A DNA stretch of 64,000 nt from Flavobacterium marginilacus (GTDB lineage Bacteria; Bacteroidota; Bacteroidia; Flavobacteriales; Flavobacteriaceae): positions 4,402,001-4,466,000 of the forward strand of contig NZ_CP113975.1 in the NCBI RefSeq assembly GCF_026870155.1, read 5' to 3'. The notes under the pieces were generated by a model that was given only the letters and a program-made list of their open reading frames with translations, did not search any database and was not told where the DNA came from. The translations under genes were made by a program, and so were the position numbers. This document shows positions 17,614-26,845 of the stretch, piece by piece. How positions within the stretch are numbered: the first letter of the stretch is position 1; each line of letters starts with the position of its first letter.

Positions 17614-20600
17614 CTATTTACGAAAGGTCTGTTTATTGATATCTAATTGTTTCACTTTCTGATAATATTTCTCAGATTCATTTTCATTTCCTAATCCGCT
17701 GTGACCTAAAGCCATTACATAATAGCAATGCACCTGATTTCTAACATTCAGATCATCATCCCAAATGGCAAGATCCGGAAGCGATACTGCGAAATAATCG
17801 ATTCTTGATTTTTCAAACAGATATTTTTCGCCATGTGCCAGCAGTTTATTGAAACGGCTTCTGGCTTTGTCTTCATCACTTAATTCGCGCCAAGCCAGTC
17901 CTTGATAAAAAATCTTATCCGGCTGCTGATCGTTATAGAAAAAGGCCTGAACCGGTTCTGGAGATCCGAGTGTCGCCTCTACAAAATTCGCAGTGGCATT
18001 TTCTAAATCACCAAGTCCTTTGTATGCTAATCCTTTGTAATAGAAAATCTCATTTTCTTCAGCATTTTTTAGTTTACCTTCTCCTAAATTATGCGGATAA
18101 AATTCAGTTTCTTTCAATAATTGTAAGGCATCTTCAAATCGGTTTTCTGCAATTGCTATTTTTGCCAATTCCACTCTGCATAACGTATACTGTCCAGTAA
18201 CTTTTCCTTCACCGCCTTCCCAAGGGTGGAATTTTCGCTGTGAAATCAATTCTTTTGCAACAGCATATTTCCCTGTCTGATTGTAAAGTGTAATGCGTTC
18301 GATGCACAAATCATCACGTTCTTCAACCAAATTTGGATATTGGTTTAAAACTTCTAAACGGAATTCAGGAGTTTTCCCAATCTTCTTGTACAGCTGATCT
18401 AATTCCATAAAAATTCTTGAATCGGCTGTATCCAATGCAAATGCTTTTTCCAGCATTTCCTGAGCCTTCACTTTATCATTTGTTTTGTTGAAATAAGCCA
18501 ATGCAAGGTTTCTTAACAAGGTAGGGAATTTTTCGTCTATACTGTATGACAGTTCCCAGCATTTTACAGCATCCTCATATTGACGGAACGCATACCAGAA
18601 ATTCCCTAAATAATAAGGCGCTTTTGCGTCTTTAGGATTTAACAGAATTGCGTCCTGCAGAATATTTACTTCTTCAATACGGTTAGGAAAACACTTTTCA
18701 GGTGACTGTAAAGCTCCTTTTTTGTACCACTCTATAGCTTCGTCTTTATCTCCATTCATAGAAGAAAAATAACCCAAAGCATAATACACCATTGGATAAA
18801 CTTCTTCGGTATCATTAATCGATTCCTGCAATAATTTAGAAGCTTCGTCATATAATCCTGCTCCGGCAAAATCCAATGCATATTCGATATAACCGTGTGA
18901 CCACTGACGCATAATGATATTCCTTTCGACCAATACCGATTGGTCTTTTGTCAGAAGATATTTCTCAAAACGGCATCCCATATTGAAACGGTCGATTTTG
19001 ATAGATTCTTCAATCCATGCCAAAGCTTCCTGATTTCTATTTAATTTTCTCAAAATAGAAGTTTTCAATTGACGTGCTTTGTGATTGTGCCAGTTGCGGA
19101 TCAATGACGACTCCACTCTTTCCAATGCTTCAGACCATTCACCTTTTATACTGTCAATTTGTGCCAATGCATAAAAACTGGCGTCCTGCCACGCTGCATT
19201 CCAGGTCGATTTGAAAAGGGAATTATAAGCCTCATCGAATTTTCCTTGTAATTTTAAACAATAACCCAAATTGTATAAAGGTTCGCCATCAATCGGATTT
19301 GGATTGCGTTGTGTCAACACTTCAACCGCAGTTCTGAAATAGGTTTCGGCTTTTTCAAACTGACCTCTTCTTAGCATCAATAAACCGACAGCATTATTAC
19401 ATCTCACATCTCTTGAATCTCTGCTTAAAGCTTCAAAATAATAATCCAGCGGATTGTAAGTCGCGTGTCTGTATTGTTCCAAATGCAGTCCTGTCAGGTA
19501 CAATTGTTCCATTGAAGCAATATCTTTCGGATCTAAAGCCGCTTTTGCAGGGTCAGGAACTGGTTTAATCTCAGCCTTTTCTTCCTGATACTGAACCAGA
19601 ATTTTACCATTCGAAGTATAAACCGTAAAAATCAAATCCTCAGATGCTGTTTCTCCAATCGAAACTCGTTTTTTATACGGATTTACAGGCGAAATCGTAA
19701 TTTCATCCTCAAACAATACCGTGTTTTTCTTGTCTTTTAATTCAATTTTTAAGTTTTCATAAAGACCAGTTGTGTACAAAATCAGATCCGCTTCGTTTCC
19801 TTCAACTTCGATGTTTATGATTGCATCTTTAGTTGCATTTTTTACATAACCCACTTCGGCATACGGCATGAAATACTGCACCCACGACTTTTCTTCGTAC
19901 GCCTGAAGCCAAGAAAAATCAGGCTGATTATCTGTGAAAACTCCTGTCATTAATTCGATATACGGACCGTCTTTATCAGTTAAATTTCTGTCCCAAGCCA
20001 AACCAAAATCTCCGTTCCCCCATGTCCATTGCTTTTTCCCCGGAGACACATGATGATTCGCTACATGCAGTAATCCAGCCTGCACATCATCTTCATAACC
20101 GCCCACAAAATTATATTTGGACTGAACCGCCATATACGATGTTGGAACTGGTATATTTTTATATTTTGAAATATCAACTCCGGCGGAATAATCCTGCTTG
20201 TAATATTCTCCAGTTGCAATCGGAAACTTGGAAACGTCTCTTTTTCCGTGGTCAAATACTGCATTCACATCAGGTGGAAAAACCGATTTATAACCGTCAT
20301 TCACCACCACAGCTGGATTTGCCCACCAAAGGAATGTCTGCGGAAACGCAGTACGATTGTAGATTTTTACTTTAATTTCGATGTAAGCTTTGTCAGGATG
20401 CAGCGTGAATCCCTGCATTCCTTTGGTCCTGAACATTCTTTCTACTTCATTACACCAAATCGTTTTGCTTCCATCTTCATTTTCCTCAATATTATAATCT
20501 GTTGGCAAAAATGTACTGGGGCGATGGTGCTGTGGCCAGTTGAACTCAATTCCACCCGAAATCCAAGGTCCTGTAAGTCCCACAAGAGCAGGCTTTATAA

Positions 20601-20997
20601 CCTGATTGTAGTACACAAAATGACGCTGTTTAACTTTGTCATACGCCATGTGAACGCGCCCGCCCAACTCTGGCAGAATCATTATTTTGATGTATTTATT
20701 TTCTAAAAATACCGCATTATACGACTTATCAACCTTTTCATCAGATAATTTTTCGACCACAGGATAAGGATAAACAGCTCCCGAACTTCCCTGATACACA
20801 CGTTTTTCAAGAAAAATCGGGTTCTTTTCTTCTTCTCCAATCTGATACGTTGGGAGTAGAATATTTTCTTCCCAAACGCGTACCACACCATCTTCATTAA
20901 CAGTAGACTGAATCAGATAAGCTGTTATTTTTTCGTCCTGAACCATTTCATTTATTGATTGTTCTGCATGCAGATTGTCTGCAATTGTATTTTCCAT
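17614..20997 (-). CDS. DUF5107 domain plus TPR-repeat protein (1127 aa)
   Basis: The N-terminal part (about 45-350) matches the DUF5107 layout, with aromatic-rich strands such as GGRVHMAYDKV and GPWISGGIEFNWPQHHRPS. The fold resembles galactose mutarotase-type carbohydrate-binding barrels. A beta linker follows, then from about 500 to the end at least ten TPR-like helical pairs (NNAVGLLMLRRGQFEKAETYF, LYNLGYCLKLQGKFDEAY and similar). No signal peptide is visible, so it is probably cytoplasmic. It lies 14 bases after the sugar transporter and just before the GH2 enzyme. A role in handling imported sugars or as a scaffold is likely but unproven. Confidence 0.88.
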   Translation of the reverse strand: MENTIADNLHAEQSINEMVQDEKITAYLIQSTVNEDGVVRVWEENILLPTYQIGEEEKNPIFLEKRVYQGSSGAVYPYPVVEKLSDEKVDKSYNAVFLENKYIKIMILPELGGRVHMAYDKVKQRHFVYYNQVIKPALVGLTGPWISGGIEFNWPQHHRPSTFLPTDYNIEENEDGSKTIWCNEVERMFRTKGMQGFTLHPDKAYIEIKVKIYNRTAFPQTFLWWANPAVVVNDGYKSVFPPDVNAVFDHGKRDVSKFPIATGEYYKQDYSAGVDISKYKNIPVPTSYMAVQSKYNFVGGYEDDVQAGLLHVANHHVSPGKKQWTWGNGDFGLAWDRNLTDKDGPYIELMTGVFTDNQPDFSWLQAYEEKSWVQYFMPYAEVGYVKNATKDAIINIEVEGNEADLILYTTGLYENLKIELKDKKNTVLFEDEITISPVNPYKKRVSIGETASEDLIFTVYTSNGKILVQYQEEKAEIKPVPDPAKAALDPKDIASMEQLYLTGLHLEQYRHATYNPLDYYFEALSRDSRDVRCNNAVGLLMLRRGQFEKAETYFRTAVEVLTQRNPNPIDGEPLYNLGYCLKLQGKFDEAYNSLFKSTWNAAWQDASFYALAQIDSIKGEWSEALERVESSLIRNWHNHKARQLKTSILRKLNRNQEALAWIEESIKIDRFNMGCRFEKYLLTKDQSVLVERNIIMRQWSHGYIEYALDFAGAGLYDEASKLLQESINDTEEVYPMVYYALGYFSSMNGDKDEAIEWYKKGALQSPEKCFPNRIEEVNILQDAILLNPKDAKAPYYLGNFWYAFRQYEDAVKCWELSYSIDEKFPTLLRNLALAYFNKTNDKVKAQEMLEKAFALDTADSRIFMELDQLYKKIGKTPEFRLEVLNQYPNLVEERDDLCIERITLYNQTGKYAVAKELISQRKFHPWEGGEGKVTGQYTLCRVELAKIAIAENRFEDALQLLKETEFYPHNLGEGKLKNAEENEIFYYKGLAYKGLGDLENATANFVEATLGSPEPVQAFFYNDQQPDKIFYQGLAWRELSDEDKARSRFNKLLAHGEKYLFEKSRIDYFAVSLPDLAIWDDDLNVRNQVHCYYVMALGHSGLGNENESEKYYQKVKQLDINKQTFRK

Positions 20998-21011
20998 TTT
21001 ATTATATGCTA

Positions 21012-22388
21012 TTATTTTGTCAATTCATTTTCTATTTCCTCTAAAGACTTTCCTTTGGTTTCCGGCAGCGAAATGCGGAGGAAAACAAATCCCAACAGGC
21101 AGATTACACCGTATAGCCAGAATGTCCCGTAAGATCCAAGACTGCTGTTTAGTATCGGAAAAGTATAAGTAAGTACGAAACAGGCTGTCCAAAGAGCAAA
21201 AGTCGAAACTGCCATTGCCATTGCCCTGATTTTTGTCGGGAATATTTCAGACAAAACGACCCAGGTAATCGGTGCCAATGTCATAGCGTAGAATGAAATT
21301 GCTGCAATAACAAGCGCTAAAACGGCAATTCCGGTTATTTCAAAATAATAACAGGCGCCTAACATTGTATAGATAAAGAATAATCCGATTGAACCAATAA
21401 GCATTAAAGTTCTTCGTCCCCATCTGTCTACAAAATACATTCCTGCGAATGTAAAAATTACGTTGGTTACACCCGTAATTACGATATTGAACAAAATATC
21501 CGAAACACCATAACCGGCTGCTGAAAACACCTCCTGAGCATAATTGAAAATCACGTTAATACCACACCATTGCTGAAAAACTGCAATCACGATTCCTAAC
21601 ATCAGAATCTTTGGCATTTTGCCTTCAAAAAGCATTTTATAATTGGCTTCTTCTTTGACATCATCAAATCCAGATTTCAATTGTTCAATTTGTTCTTTTG
21701 CAAAAGCTAACCCGCCAATTTTTGTGAAAACGGATTCGGCTTTATCATATTTACGCTGACTCGCCAACCATCTTGGGCTTTCGGGTATGATTAGTATCAA
21801 AGCAAAAAAGGCTACTGATGGAATGGCTCCTGCCCAAAACATGTATCTCCAGCCCCACTGACCGTTCCAGGAATTCAAAATATCCTGACCTTCTATAATT
21901 GGATCAGCGATTAACCAGTTTACAATCTGCGCTGCCAATATTCCTATCACAACAGTCAATTGGTTTATTGAAACAAATTTCCCTCTGGATTCACTCGGAG
22001 CGATTTCAGCTATATACATGGGCGAAAGATTCGAAGCAATTCCGATACCGATACCGCCAACAACTCTCCAGATAATAAACCATTCAATCGTATCGATCAT
22101 TCCGGTGCCAGCAGCTGCGAGCGTAAAGAATATTGAAGCGACTATCATCAATGGTTTTCTTCCGTATTTATCAGACAGACTACCCGAAATCATTACACCC
22201 AGCAGACAGCCCAAAATAGCACTGCCCATTACCCATCCCTGCATAGAAGGAGAATTGGCAATATTAAAAAAGACTTCATAAAAAGGCTTTGCGCCCCCAA
22301 TCACCACCCAATCATACCCAAACAGCAGTCCGCCCATAGCCGAAACCAAAGCGATGAAAAGCAGATAGGAAGAATTATACTTTCTCAT
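21012..22388 (-). CDS. MFS sugar porter
   Basis: This 458-residue protein has twelve hydrophobic segments and the sugar porter signatures: DKYGRKPL after TM2, PESPRWL at the start of the central loop, DRWGRRTL after TM8 and PETKGKSLEEIE at the C-terminus. It probably works as a proton-coupled sugar symporter of the XylE/GalP type in the inner membrane. It is the first gene of the operon with the DUF5107-TPR and GH2 proteins and is read away from the AraC regulator. Confidence 0.94.
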   Translation of the reverse strand: MRKYNSSYLLFIALVSAMGGLLFGYDWVVIGGAKPFYEVFFNIANSPSMQGWVMGSAILGCLLGVMISGSLSDKYGRKPLMIVASIFFTLAAAGTGMIDTIEWFIIWRVVGGIGIGIASNLSPMYIAEIAPSESRGKFVSINQLTVVIGILAAQIVNWLIADPIIEGQDILNSWNGQWGWRYMFWAGAIPSVAFFALILIIPESPRWLASQRKYDKAESVFTKIGGLAFAKEQIEQLKSGFDDVKEEANYKMLFEGKMPKILMLGIVIAVFQQWCGINVIFNYAQEVFSAAGYGVSDILFNIVITGVTNVIFTFAGMYFVDRWGRRTLMLIGSIGLFFIYTMLGACYYFEITGIAVLALVIAAISFYAMTLAPITWVVLSEIFPTKIRAMAMAVSTFALWTACFVLTYTFPILNSSLGSYGTFWLYGVICLLGFVFLRISLPETKGKSLEEIENELTK

Positions 22389-22755
22389 ATATTTTAATTT
22401 TTTAAATAATTTAACATTGCAAATATCGTTACATGCCTCAAGTTCTAAAATGTAATATTTATGTAAAACATGTATAAAACATAGATTTTCAGATCAAATT
22501 TATTATTCTAAAAACAAAAAAACGTTTTTTTTATTGCTGCTGTATTTATTCGAGTTAAAATTTAATGAATTCGCAGTTAACAACAGATAAAATATCTGAC
22601 TAAAAAAAATCAGCAATACCGAATTAGTCATTTTCAAGTAACTTTACACCAAAATATGTATATTACCATGGTTTTATATCAAATGGTATTATTTCATAAA
22701 TTTGATTTTTAATAACCCTTAAATTTTTCTTTTTAAAATTAATAATAACCGCATC
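22389..22755. promoter_or_regulatory. Divergent control region of the sugar operon and its AraC regulator
   Basis: This 367-base region lies between head-to-head genes. It holds an 8-bp direct repeat TAAAACAT at 22464-22471 and 22475-22482 (one helical turn apart) and a perfect palindrome of seven A, CG and seven T at 22516-22531. Near-consensus -7 elements face both ways: GATATTTG toward the transporter and TAACTTTA (22639-22646) toward the AraC gene. These are candidate operator sites. Assignment to the AraC protein is inference. Confidence 0.5.
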
Positions 22756-23640
22756 ATGGATCAGATAGCAGATGGATTTAAAGGTGAAAGAGCAATCGTT
22801 GTCCCGTACAGCGTACGGCATTTTCAATCTGAAAACGAACTGACAAAAAGAGCTTTTATTACCCACATTGGCTATTATCCCAATGCCAAATATCATTTTA
22901 GAAAACGGTCAAAAGGAGCGCTTGAAAATATTCTTATTTATTGTGAAAGCGGAAAAGGGTTTATAACTTTTGAAAACGAAAAATATTCGCTTACAAAAGA
23001 TCAGGCTTTTATTATTCCGGCACATAAAGCTCACAGTTATGAAGCTGAAATATCTAAGCCCTGGAGCATTTACTGGCTTCATTTTAAAGGAACTTCAAAC
23101 TCATTACACGCTGCTGTTTCTGGAAAAATCCTCAACTTAAACGACAGCCGTTCAGCAGACAGATTACACTTATTCGAAGAAATTTACCAGAATCTGGAAA
23201 TGGGTTTCAGTCCTGACAACCTTGAATATTCCAGCATCTGCCTCCAGCATTTTATTGCCAGCATAAAGTATACGGATCAGTTTTTAAAAATTAAAACTGC
23301 CGACACAGAAGTTTTAGATGTAATACCAATGAGTATTATTTACATGAAAAATAACCTGACCAACAAAATAACGCTTCATGATATCGCTCAATATGTTGGT
23401 TATTCAAGTTCCTATTTTGGAGCATTGTTTTTAGAAAAAACATCATTTACCCCTATGGACTATTACAATCAGTTAAAAGTTCAGAAATCCTGTTCGCTAT
23501 TGCAGTTCAGCAATTTGAAAATAAAAGAAATAGCCTATCAATTGGGCTATTACGACCCATTTCACTTTTCAAAATCGTTCAGGCTGGTAATGGAAATATC
23601 ACCACGGGAATACCGCCTTCGATACAAAAGCCAAGTGTAA
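22756..23640 (+). CDS. AraC-family transcriptional regulator
   Basis: This 294-residue protein has an N-terminal cupin-type sensor domain (about 35-140; ENILIYCESGKGFITFENEKY, FIIPAHKAHSYEAE, PWSIYWLHFKG). A C-terminal double helix-turn-helix follows (about 190-290; ITLHDIAQYVGYSSSYFGALF, then IKEIAYQLGYYDPFHFSKSFR). The second helix pair carries the signature of the AraC family. It is read away from the MFS-DUF5107-GH2 operon and is its likely sugar-responsive activator. Confidence 0.93.
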   Translation: MDQIADGFKGERAIVVPYSVRHFQSENELTKRAFITHIGYYPNAKYHFRKRSKGALENILIYCESGKGFITFENEKYSLTKDQAFIIPAHKAHSYEAEISKPWSIYWLHFKGTSNSLHAAVSGKILNLNDSRSADRLHLFEEIYQNLEMGFSPDNLEYSSICLQHFIASIKYTDQFLKIKTADTEVLDVIPMSIIYMKNNLTNKITLHDIAQYVGYSSSYFGALFLEKTSFTPMDYYNQLKVQKSCSLLQFSNLKIKEIAYQLGYYDPFHFSKSFRLVMEISPREYRLRYKSQV

Positions 23641-23836
23641 TTGAGCTTTTTAAATCCTAAACACCTTTCTTAATTCCGGGAATTAATCTAATAACTACAC
23701 CAAATGCACAACTGCTTAAAAACTATAATCGGTATTGCTACTAGCAGTTTTACAGCAGAATCTACAGCACAATTTCTTAAGACTAATGTAAGCGGATGAA
23801 AATATAAACAGCAAAACTGCTGCATGACAATTTCGC

Positions 23837-23866
23837 TAAGAGCCTGTTTAAATTTATAATTTTATT
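23837..23866 (+). repeat. Solo terminal sequence of the MITE family
   Basis: GAGCCTGTTTAAATTT starting at 23840 matches the terminal inverted repeat of the MITE at 55534-55693. It is preceded by TAA, compatible with a TNA target. No matching right end is found before the tRNA terminator, so this is a decayed or truncated copy. Confidence 0.6.
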
Positions 23867-23903
23867 TGAAAACGAAAATATTTAACCGAATTCAAAACCA
23901 AAC

Positions 23904-23937
23904 AAAAAGCCTGAGAATGTAAATTCTCAGGCTTTTT
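23904..23937 (-). terminator. Terminator after tRNA-Arg
   Basis: Perfect 15-bp stem AAAAAGCCTGAGAAT (23904-23918) with ATTCTCAGGCTTTTT (23923-23937) and a 4-base loop. It lies just downstream of the minus-strand tRNA and is symmetrical enough to work in both directions. Confidence 0.85.
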
Positions 23938-23947
23938 GTATTTCCAG

Positions 23948-24021
23948 TGATCGCGGAGGGGTTCGAACCCCCAACCCTCAGAGCCGAAATCTGATATTCT
24001 ATCCAGTTGAACTACGCGATC
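23948..24021 (-). tRNA. tRNA-Arg, anticodon UCG
   Basis: The minus strand folds as a full cloverleaf. The 7-bp acceptor stem pairs GATCGCG with CGCGATC, with A as discriminator base. The anticodon stem is TCAGA/TCTGA with loop TTTCGGC, giving anticodon TCG. The T-arm is GGGGG-TTCGAAC-CCCTC. CCA is not encoded. It should read CGN arginine codons, mainly CGA. Confidence 0.95.
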
Positions 24022-24066
24022 AGTATGTATTTCAGTTTCTAAATTATAAAATCTGAAATCATTTTA

Positions 24067-24516
24067 TTAAGTCAATAATTTCTTTACGATTGAAGAAATA
24101 GTTTTTCCCTCAGCGGTTCCGCCTAATTGAGCAACAGCCAGTCCCATTACTTTTCCCATTGAAGCTATTCCAGAAGCTCCTGTTTCAGCAATGATTTTTG
24201 CAATTACCACTTCAACTTCAGCTTCGCTTAATTGAGCAGGAAGAAATTTTTCGATTACAGCAACTTGAGCTAATTCAGGCTCAGCTAAATCAGGACGATT
24301 TTGCTCAGTAAATATTCTAGCGCTTTCTTTGCGTGTTTTAACTAATCTTTGAAGTAATTTAATCTCATCATCTGCCGAGATTTCTTCTTTTGACCCTGAA
24401 GCAGTCTGCGCTAATAAAAGTTCAGATTTTATAGCTCTTAATGCTTCTAATGCAACAGTATCTTTGGCTCTCATGGCGGTTTTAATTTCGTCCATGATTT
24501 GAACTGATAAACTCAT
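24067..24516 (-). CDS. GatB/YqeY-domain protein
   Basis: This 149-residue all-helical protein matches the YqeY family in length and sequence (MDEIKTAMRAKDTVALEALRAIKSELL near the N-terminus, MGKVMGLAVAQLGGTAEGKTISSIVKKLL at the end). The family resembles the tail domain of the GatB amidotransferase subunit and may bind tRNA, but its function is not settled. It lies 45 bases downstream of a tRNA-Arg gene. Its leader of about 150 bases carries tandem repeats. Confidence 0.92.
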   Translation of the reverse strand: MSLSVQIMDEIKTAMRAKDTVALEALRAIKSELLLAQTASGSKEEISADDEIKLLQRLVKTRKESARIFTEQNRPDLAEPELAQVAVIEKFLPAQLSEAEVEVVIAKIIAETGASGIASMGKVMGLAVAQLGGTAEGKTISSIVKKLLT

Positions 24517-24528
24517 ATAGTTTTTAAA

Positions 24529-24556
24529 TTTTAGATTCTTGATTTTAGATTCTTGA
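24529..24556. repeat. 14-bp tandem duplication in the yqeY leader
   Basis: TTTTAGATTCTTGA occurs twice without a gap (24529-24542 and 24543-24556), followed by a further TTTT. Confidence 0.9.
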
Positions 24557-24610
24557 TTTTATAAATCAAAAATCATTTGTTTTTTTGAAATGAAAAAGGA
24601 TTTTCAATCA

Positions 24611-24646
24611 CAAAATCTGCAATCTCAAAATCTGCAATCTCAAATC
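24611..24646. repeat. 15-bp tandem duplication in the yqeY leader
   Basis: CAAAATCTGCAATCT occurs twice without a gap (24611-24625 and 24626-24640), then a partial third copy (CAAATC). Confidence 0.9.
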
Positions 24647-24672
24647 ACCTTATACAGCTGGATAAGGCTCGA

Positions 24673-24703
24673 CAAATTTAGAAAATTTTACTGGCAATAA
24701 CAA
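24673..24703 (-). promoter_or_regulatory. Bacteroidota promoter for the yqeY-type gene
   Basis: On the minus strand TTG (24703-24701), a 20-base spacer and TAAATTTG (24680-24673) give an exact match to the -33/-7 consensus. Start of transcription near 24667 leaves a leader of about 150 bases. The leader opens with an imperfect palindrome (24648-24667) and carries both tandem repeats. Confidence 0.72.
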
Positions 24704-24732
24704 CAACTAGTTTGATGGATTACAATCAAAAA

Positions 24733-24771
24733 AAACAGCCCGAAAATTGAAAATGAATTTTCGGGCTGTTT
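24733..24771 (-). terminator. Terminator of the dcw cluster after ftsZ
   Basis: Perfect 16-bp stem AAACAGCCCGAAAATT (24733-24748) with AATTTTCGGGCTGTTT (24756-24771). On the minus strand it is followed by a run of T. It lies 18 bases past the ftsZ stop. Confidence 0.88.
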
Positions 24772-24788
24772 CAGAAAAAATGGCATTT

Positions 24789-26738
24789 TTAATCTACATT
24801 GTCATGCAGATATGAGTTATTGGAACGCAGCTGTAAATCATTATTACTGTCTGTTCCTACTGATATTCTTGAAGTTGAATTATTTATCTGTGAACTATTA
24901 AGATCAATGCCAAATCTTTTATAAGCAGGCTCTCTTTCTAATTCATCAACTCTTGAAACATTATCATGAAATTTATAATTAAAATCTTTTAATTTTCTTC
25001 TTCTCTCTTCAGCTCTGAACCTTAGCGTTTCTTCGATTGTCATATCAACCGGAGAATTTTTTTCTAAAACAGGCACTGTCTCAGCAATAGGTTCTGCAAC
25101 TTTCTTAATTGTAATATTCATTTCCGCAGGAATTGTTTCCTCTACAATTTTAGCAGCAGGTTTTGATTCCATTAAATCATTCTCTGCTTCCATGAATTCT
25201 TCCAGCGAGTATTTAATAACACCGTTATCTGATAATTCTGTTACAGGGACAAACTGAACCGGATCTACAACTTTAATATTGCGTGTTTCATTTGTGAGTT
25301 CAAATAAGAAAGTATTAGAATCTTCCTGAACCGGCTGCGATTTGCTAAGCGGCAGATCAAATGTGAATGCAGCCTGATCCTGTTTTTCCTCAAAATAAAC
25401 CGGAGCAGATTTTACTTCTCTAACAGATTCAATTACTGGGTTTGTAACAATAAAATCAATTTCTTTTATAGGAGAAACTATCTCGAATGTTACATCCAGA
25501 TTTCTAATAAATTCGGTCATGCCAATTAATTCATCTTCATTGACAGAAGCTATTACAGGTGCTGGAACAGCAATTTCATCTTCTTCTTCCAAATCAAAAA
25601 CGACTCTCTCTTCAACTGGAGGAACCATCGTCTGATTATTTAAACTAAATCCTGCTACGGTCTTAGCTGATAAATCAAAAACACCTCTTTGTTCTTCTCC
25701 AAGCGTATGAATTATTTTTTTAGGCTCAACATTAACAATATCGTTTTGCTGTTCAACATTAAAACCTGTAGCTATAATAGTTACCGCAATTGCATCCCCA
25801 AGCGATTCGTCCTCACCAACACCCATGATGATATTAGCATTTGAACCTGCTTCATACTGAATATGCTCATTGATTTCAGCGATTTCATCGATAGTAATTT
25901 CATTGGTTCCAGAAACGATAAGCAACAATACATTTTTGGCACCGGTAATTTTATTATCATTTAAAAGCGGTGAATCTAAAGCAGCGATAATACCTTCTTT
26001 AGCTCTGTTTTCACCAGATGAAACAGAAGATCCCATGATGGCAGTTCCGCTGTTATACAGTACGGTTTTTGCATCACGTAAATCGATATTTTGAGTATAG
26101 TGATGTGTAATTACTTCGGCAATCCCTCTTGAGGCTGTCGCCAAAACTTCATCAGCTTTTGAAAACCCGGCTTTGAAACCAAGATTCCCGTATACTTCTC
26201 TTAATTTATTATTATTGATAACAATTAATGAATCAACCTGCTTGCGCAATTTTTCGATACCGATAAGCGCCTGCTCCTGACGTACTTTCCCTTCAAACAA
26301 GAAAGGCAGTGTCACGATTCCTACTGTTAATATATCTCTTTCTTTGGCCAGCTGAGCAATAACCGGAGCAGCTCCTGTTCCTGTTCCGCCTCCCATACCA
26401 GCTGTTATAAACACCATCTTAGTATTTACATCCAATACTTTTTCAATATCAGAAATACTTTCTATGGCCGACTGATGTCCTATATCTGGATTTGCACCAG
26501 CTCCTAAACCTTCTGTTAAATTTGCTCCTAACTGAATTTTATTTGGCACACCGCTATTCTCTAGTGCCTGAGAGTCTGTATTGCAGACGATAAAATCAAC
26601 GCCTTTAATACCTTGTCTAAACATATGGTTAATGGCATTACTGCCGCCTCCACCTACTCCAATTACTTTGATTACATTTGACTGATTTTTTGGTAAATCA
26701 AATGAAATACTTCCAAATTCTGTATTGCTTGGGATCAT
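24789..26738 (-). CDS. ftsZ: Cell division protein FtsZ (long C-terminal extension)
   Basis: FtsZ is the tubulin-like GTPase that forms the division ring. Its 649 residues hold a canonical GTPase domain (about 1-325) with GVGGGGSNAINHM near the N-terminus and the tubulin signature GGGTGTGAAPV. A long variable acidic linker (about 350-590) follows, with a C-terminal tail containing PAYKRFGIDL. The linker makes it much longer than the roughly 390 residues of proteobacterial FtsZ, as is usual in Flavobacteriia. It is the last gene of the dcw cluster, 107 bases after ftsA, and is followed by a strong terminator. Confidence 0.98.
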   Translation of the reverse strand: MIPSNTEFGSISFDLPKNQSNVIKVIGVGGGGSNAINHMFRQGIKGVDFIVCNTDSQALENSGVPNKIQLGANLTEGLGAGANPDIGHQSAIESISDIEKVLDVNTKMVFITAGMGGGTGTGAAPVIAQLAKERDILTVGIVTLPFLFEGKVRQEQALIGIEKLRKQVDSLIVINNNKLREVYGNLGFKAGFSKADEVLATASRGIAEVITHHYTQNIDLRDAKTVLYNSGTAIMGSSVSSGENRAKEGIIAALDSPLLNDNKITGAKNVLLLIVSGTNEITIDEIAEINEHIQYEAGSNANIIMGVGEDESLGDAIAVTIIATGFNVEQQNDIVNVEPKKIIHTLGEEQRGVFDLSAKTVAGFSLNNQTMVPPVEERVVFDLEEEDEIAVPAPVIASVNEDELIGMTEFIRNLDVTFEIVSPIKEIDFIVTNPVIESVREVKSAPVYFEEKQDQAAFTFDLPLSKSQPVQEDSNTFLFELTNETRNIKVVDPVQFVPVTELSDNGVIKYSLEEFMEAENDLMESKPAAKIVEETIPAEMNITIKKVAEPIAETVPVLEKNSPVDMTIEETLRFRAEERRRKLKDFNYKFHDNVSRVDELEREPAYKRFGIDLNSSQINNSTSRISVGTDSNNDLQLRSNNSYLHDNVD

Positions 26739-26845
26739 ATGAGGTTTTAATTTTTTATTAACTTTATCACTAACTACTCTAGGCTTGGGGCAAAAAGGAA
26801 TTCTGATAATTTTATTTATTCTATTCTTTTTATTCTTTAATTTAC

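Larger units (their letters stand above)
23641..23947. other. Intergenic region with palindrome and MITE end
   Basis: This 307-base region contains no credible gene. It holds a palindrome with 8-bp arms TTAATTCC and GGAATTAA at 23670-23686, the solo MITE end described separately, and the terminator of the tRNA gene at its right edge. Confidence 0.5.

Noticed and set aside
16369..20706. Several plus-strand open frames opposite the GH2 and DUF5107 genes
   Set aside because: They are antisense shadows of long, well-conserved coding sequences and show no family features.
23744..23822. Possible hairpin AGCAGTTTT / AAAACTGCT in the AraC-tRNA gap
   Set aside because: Arms of nine bases separated by about 60 bases in AT-rich DNA are expected by chance.
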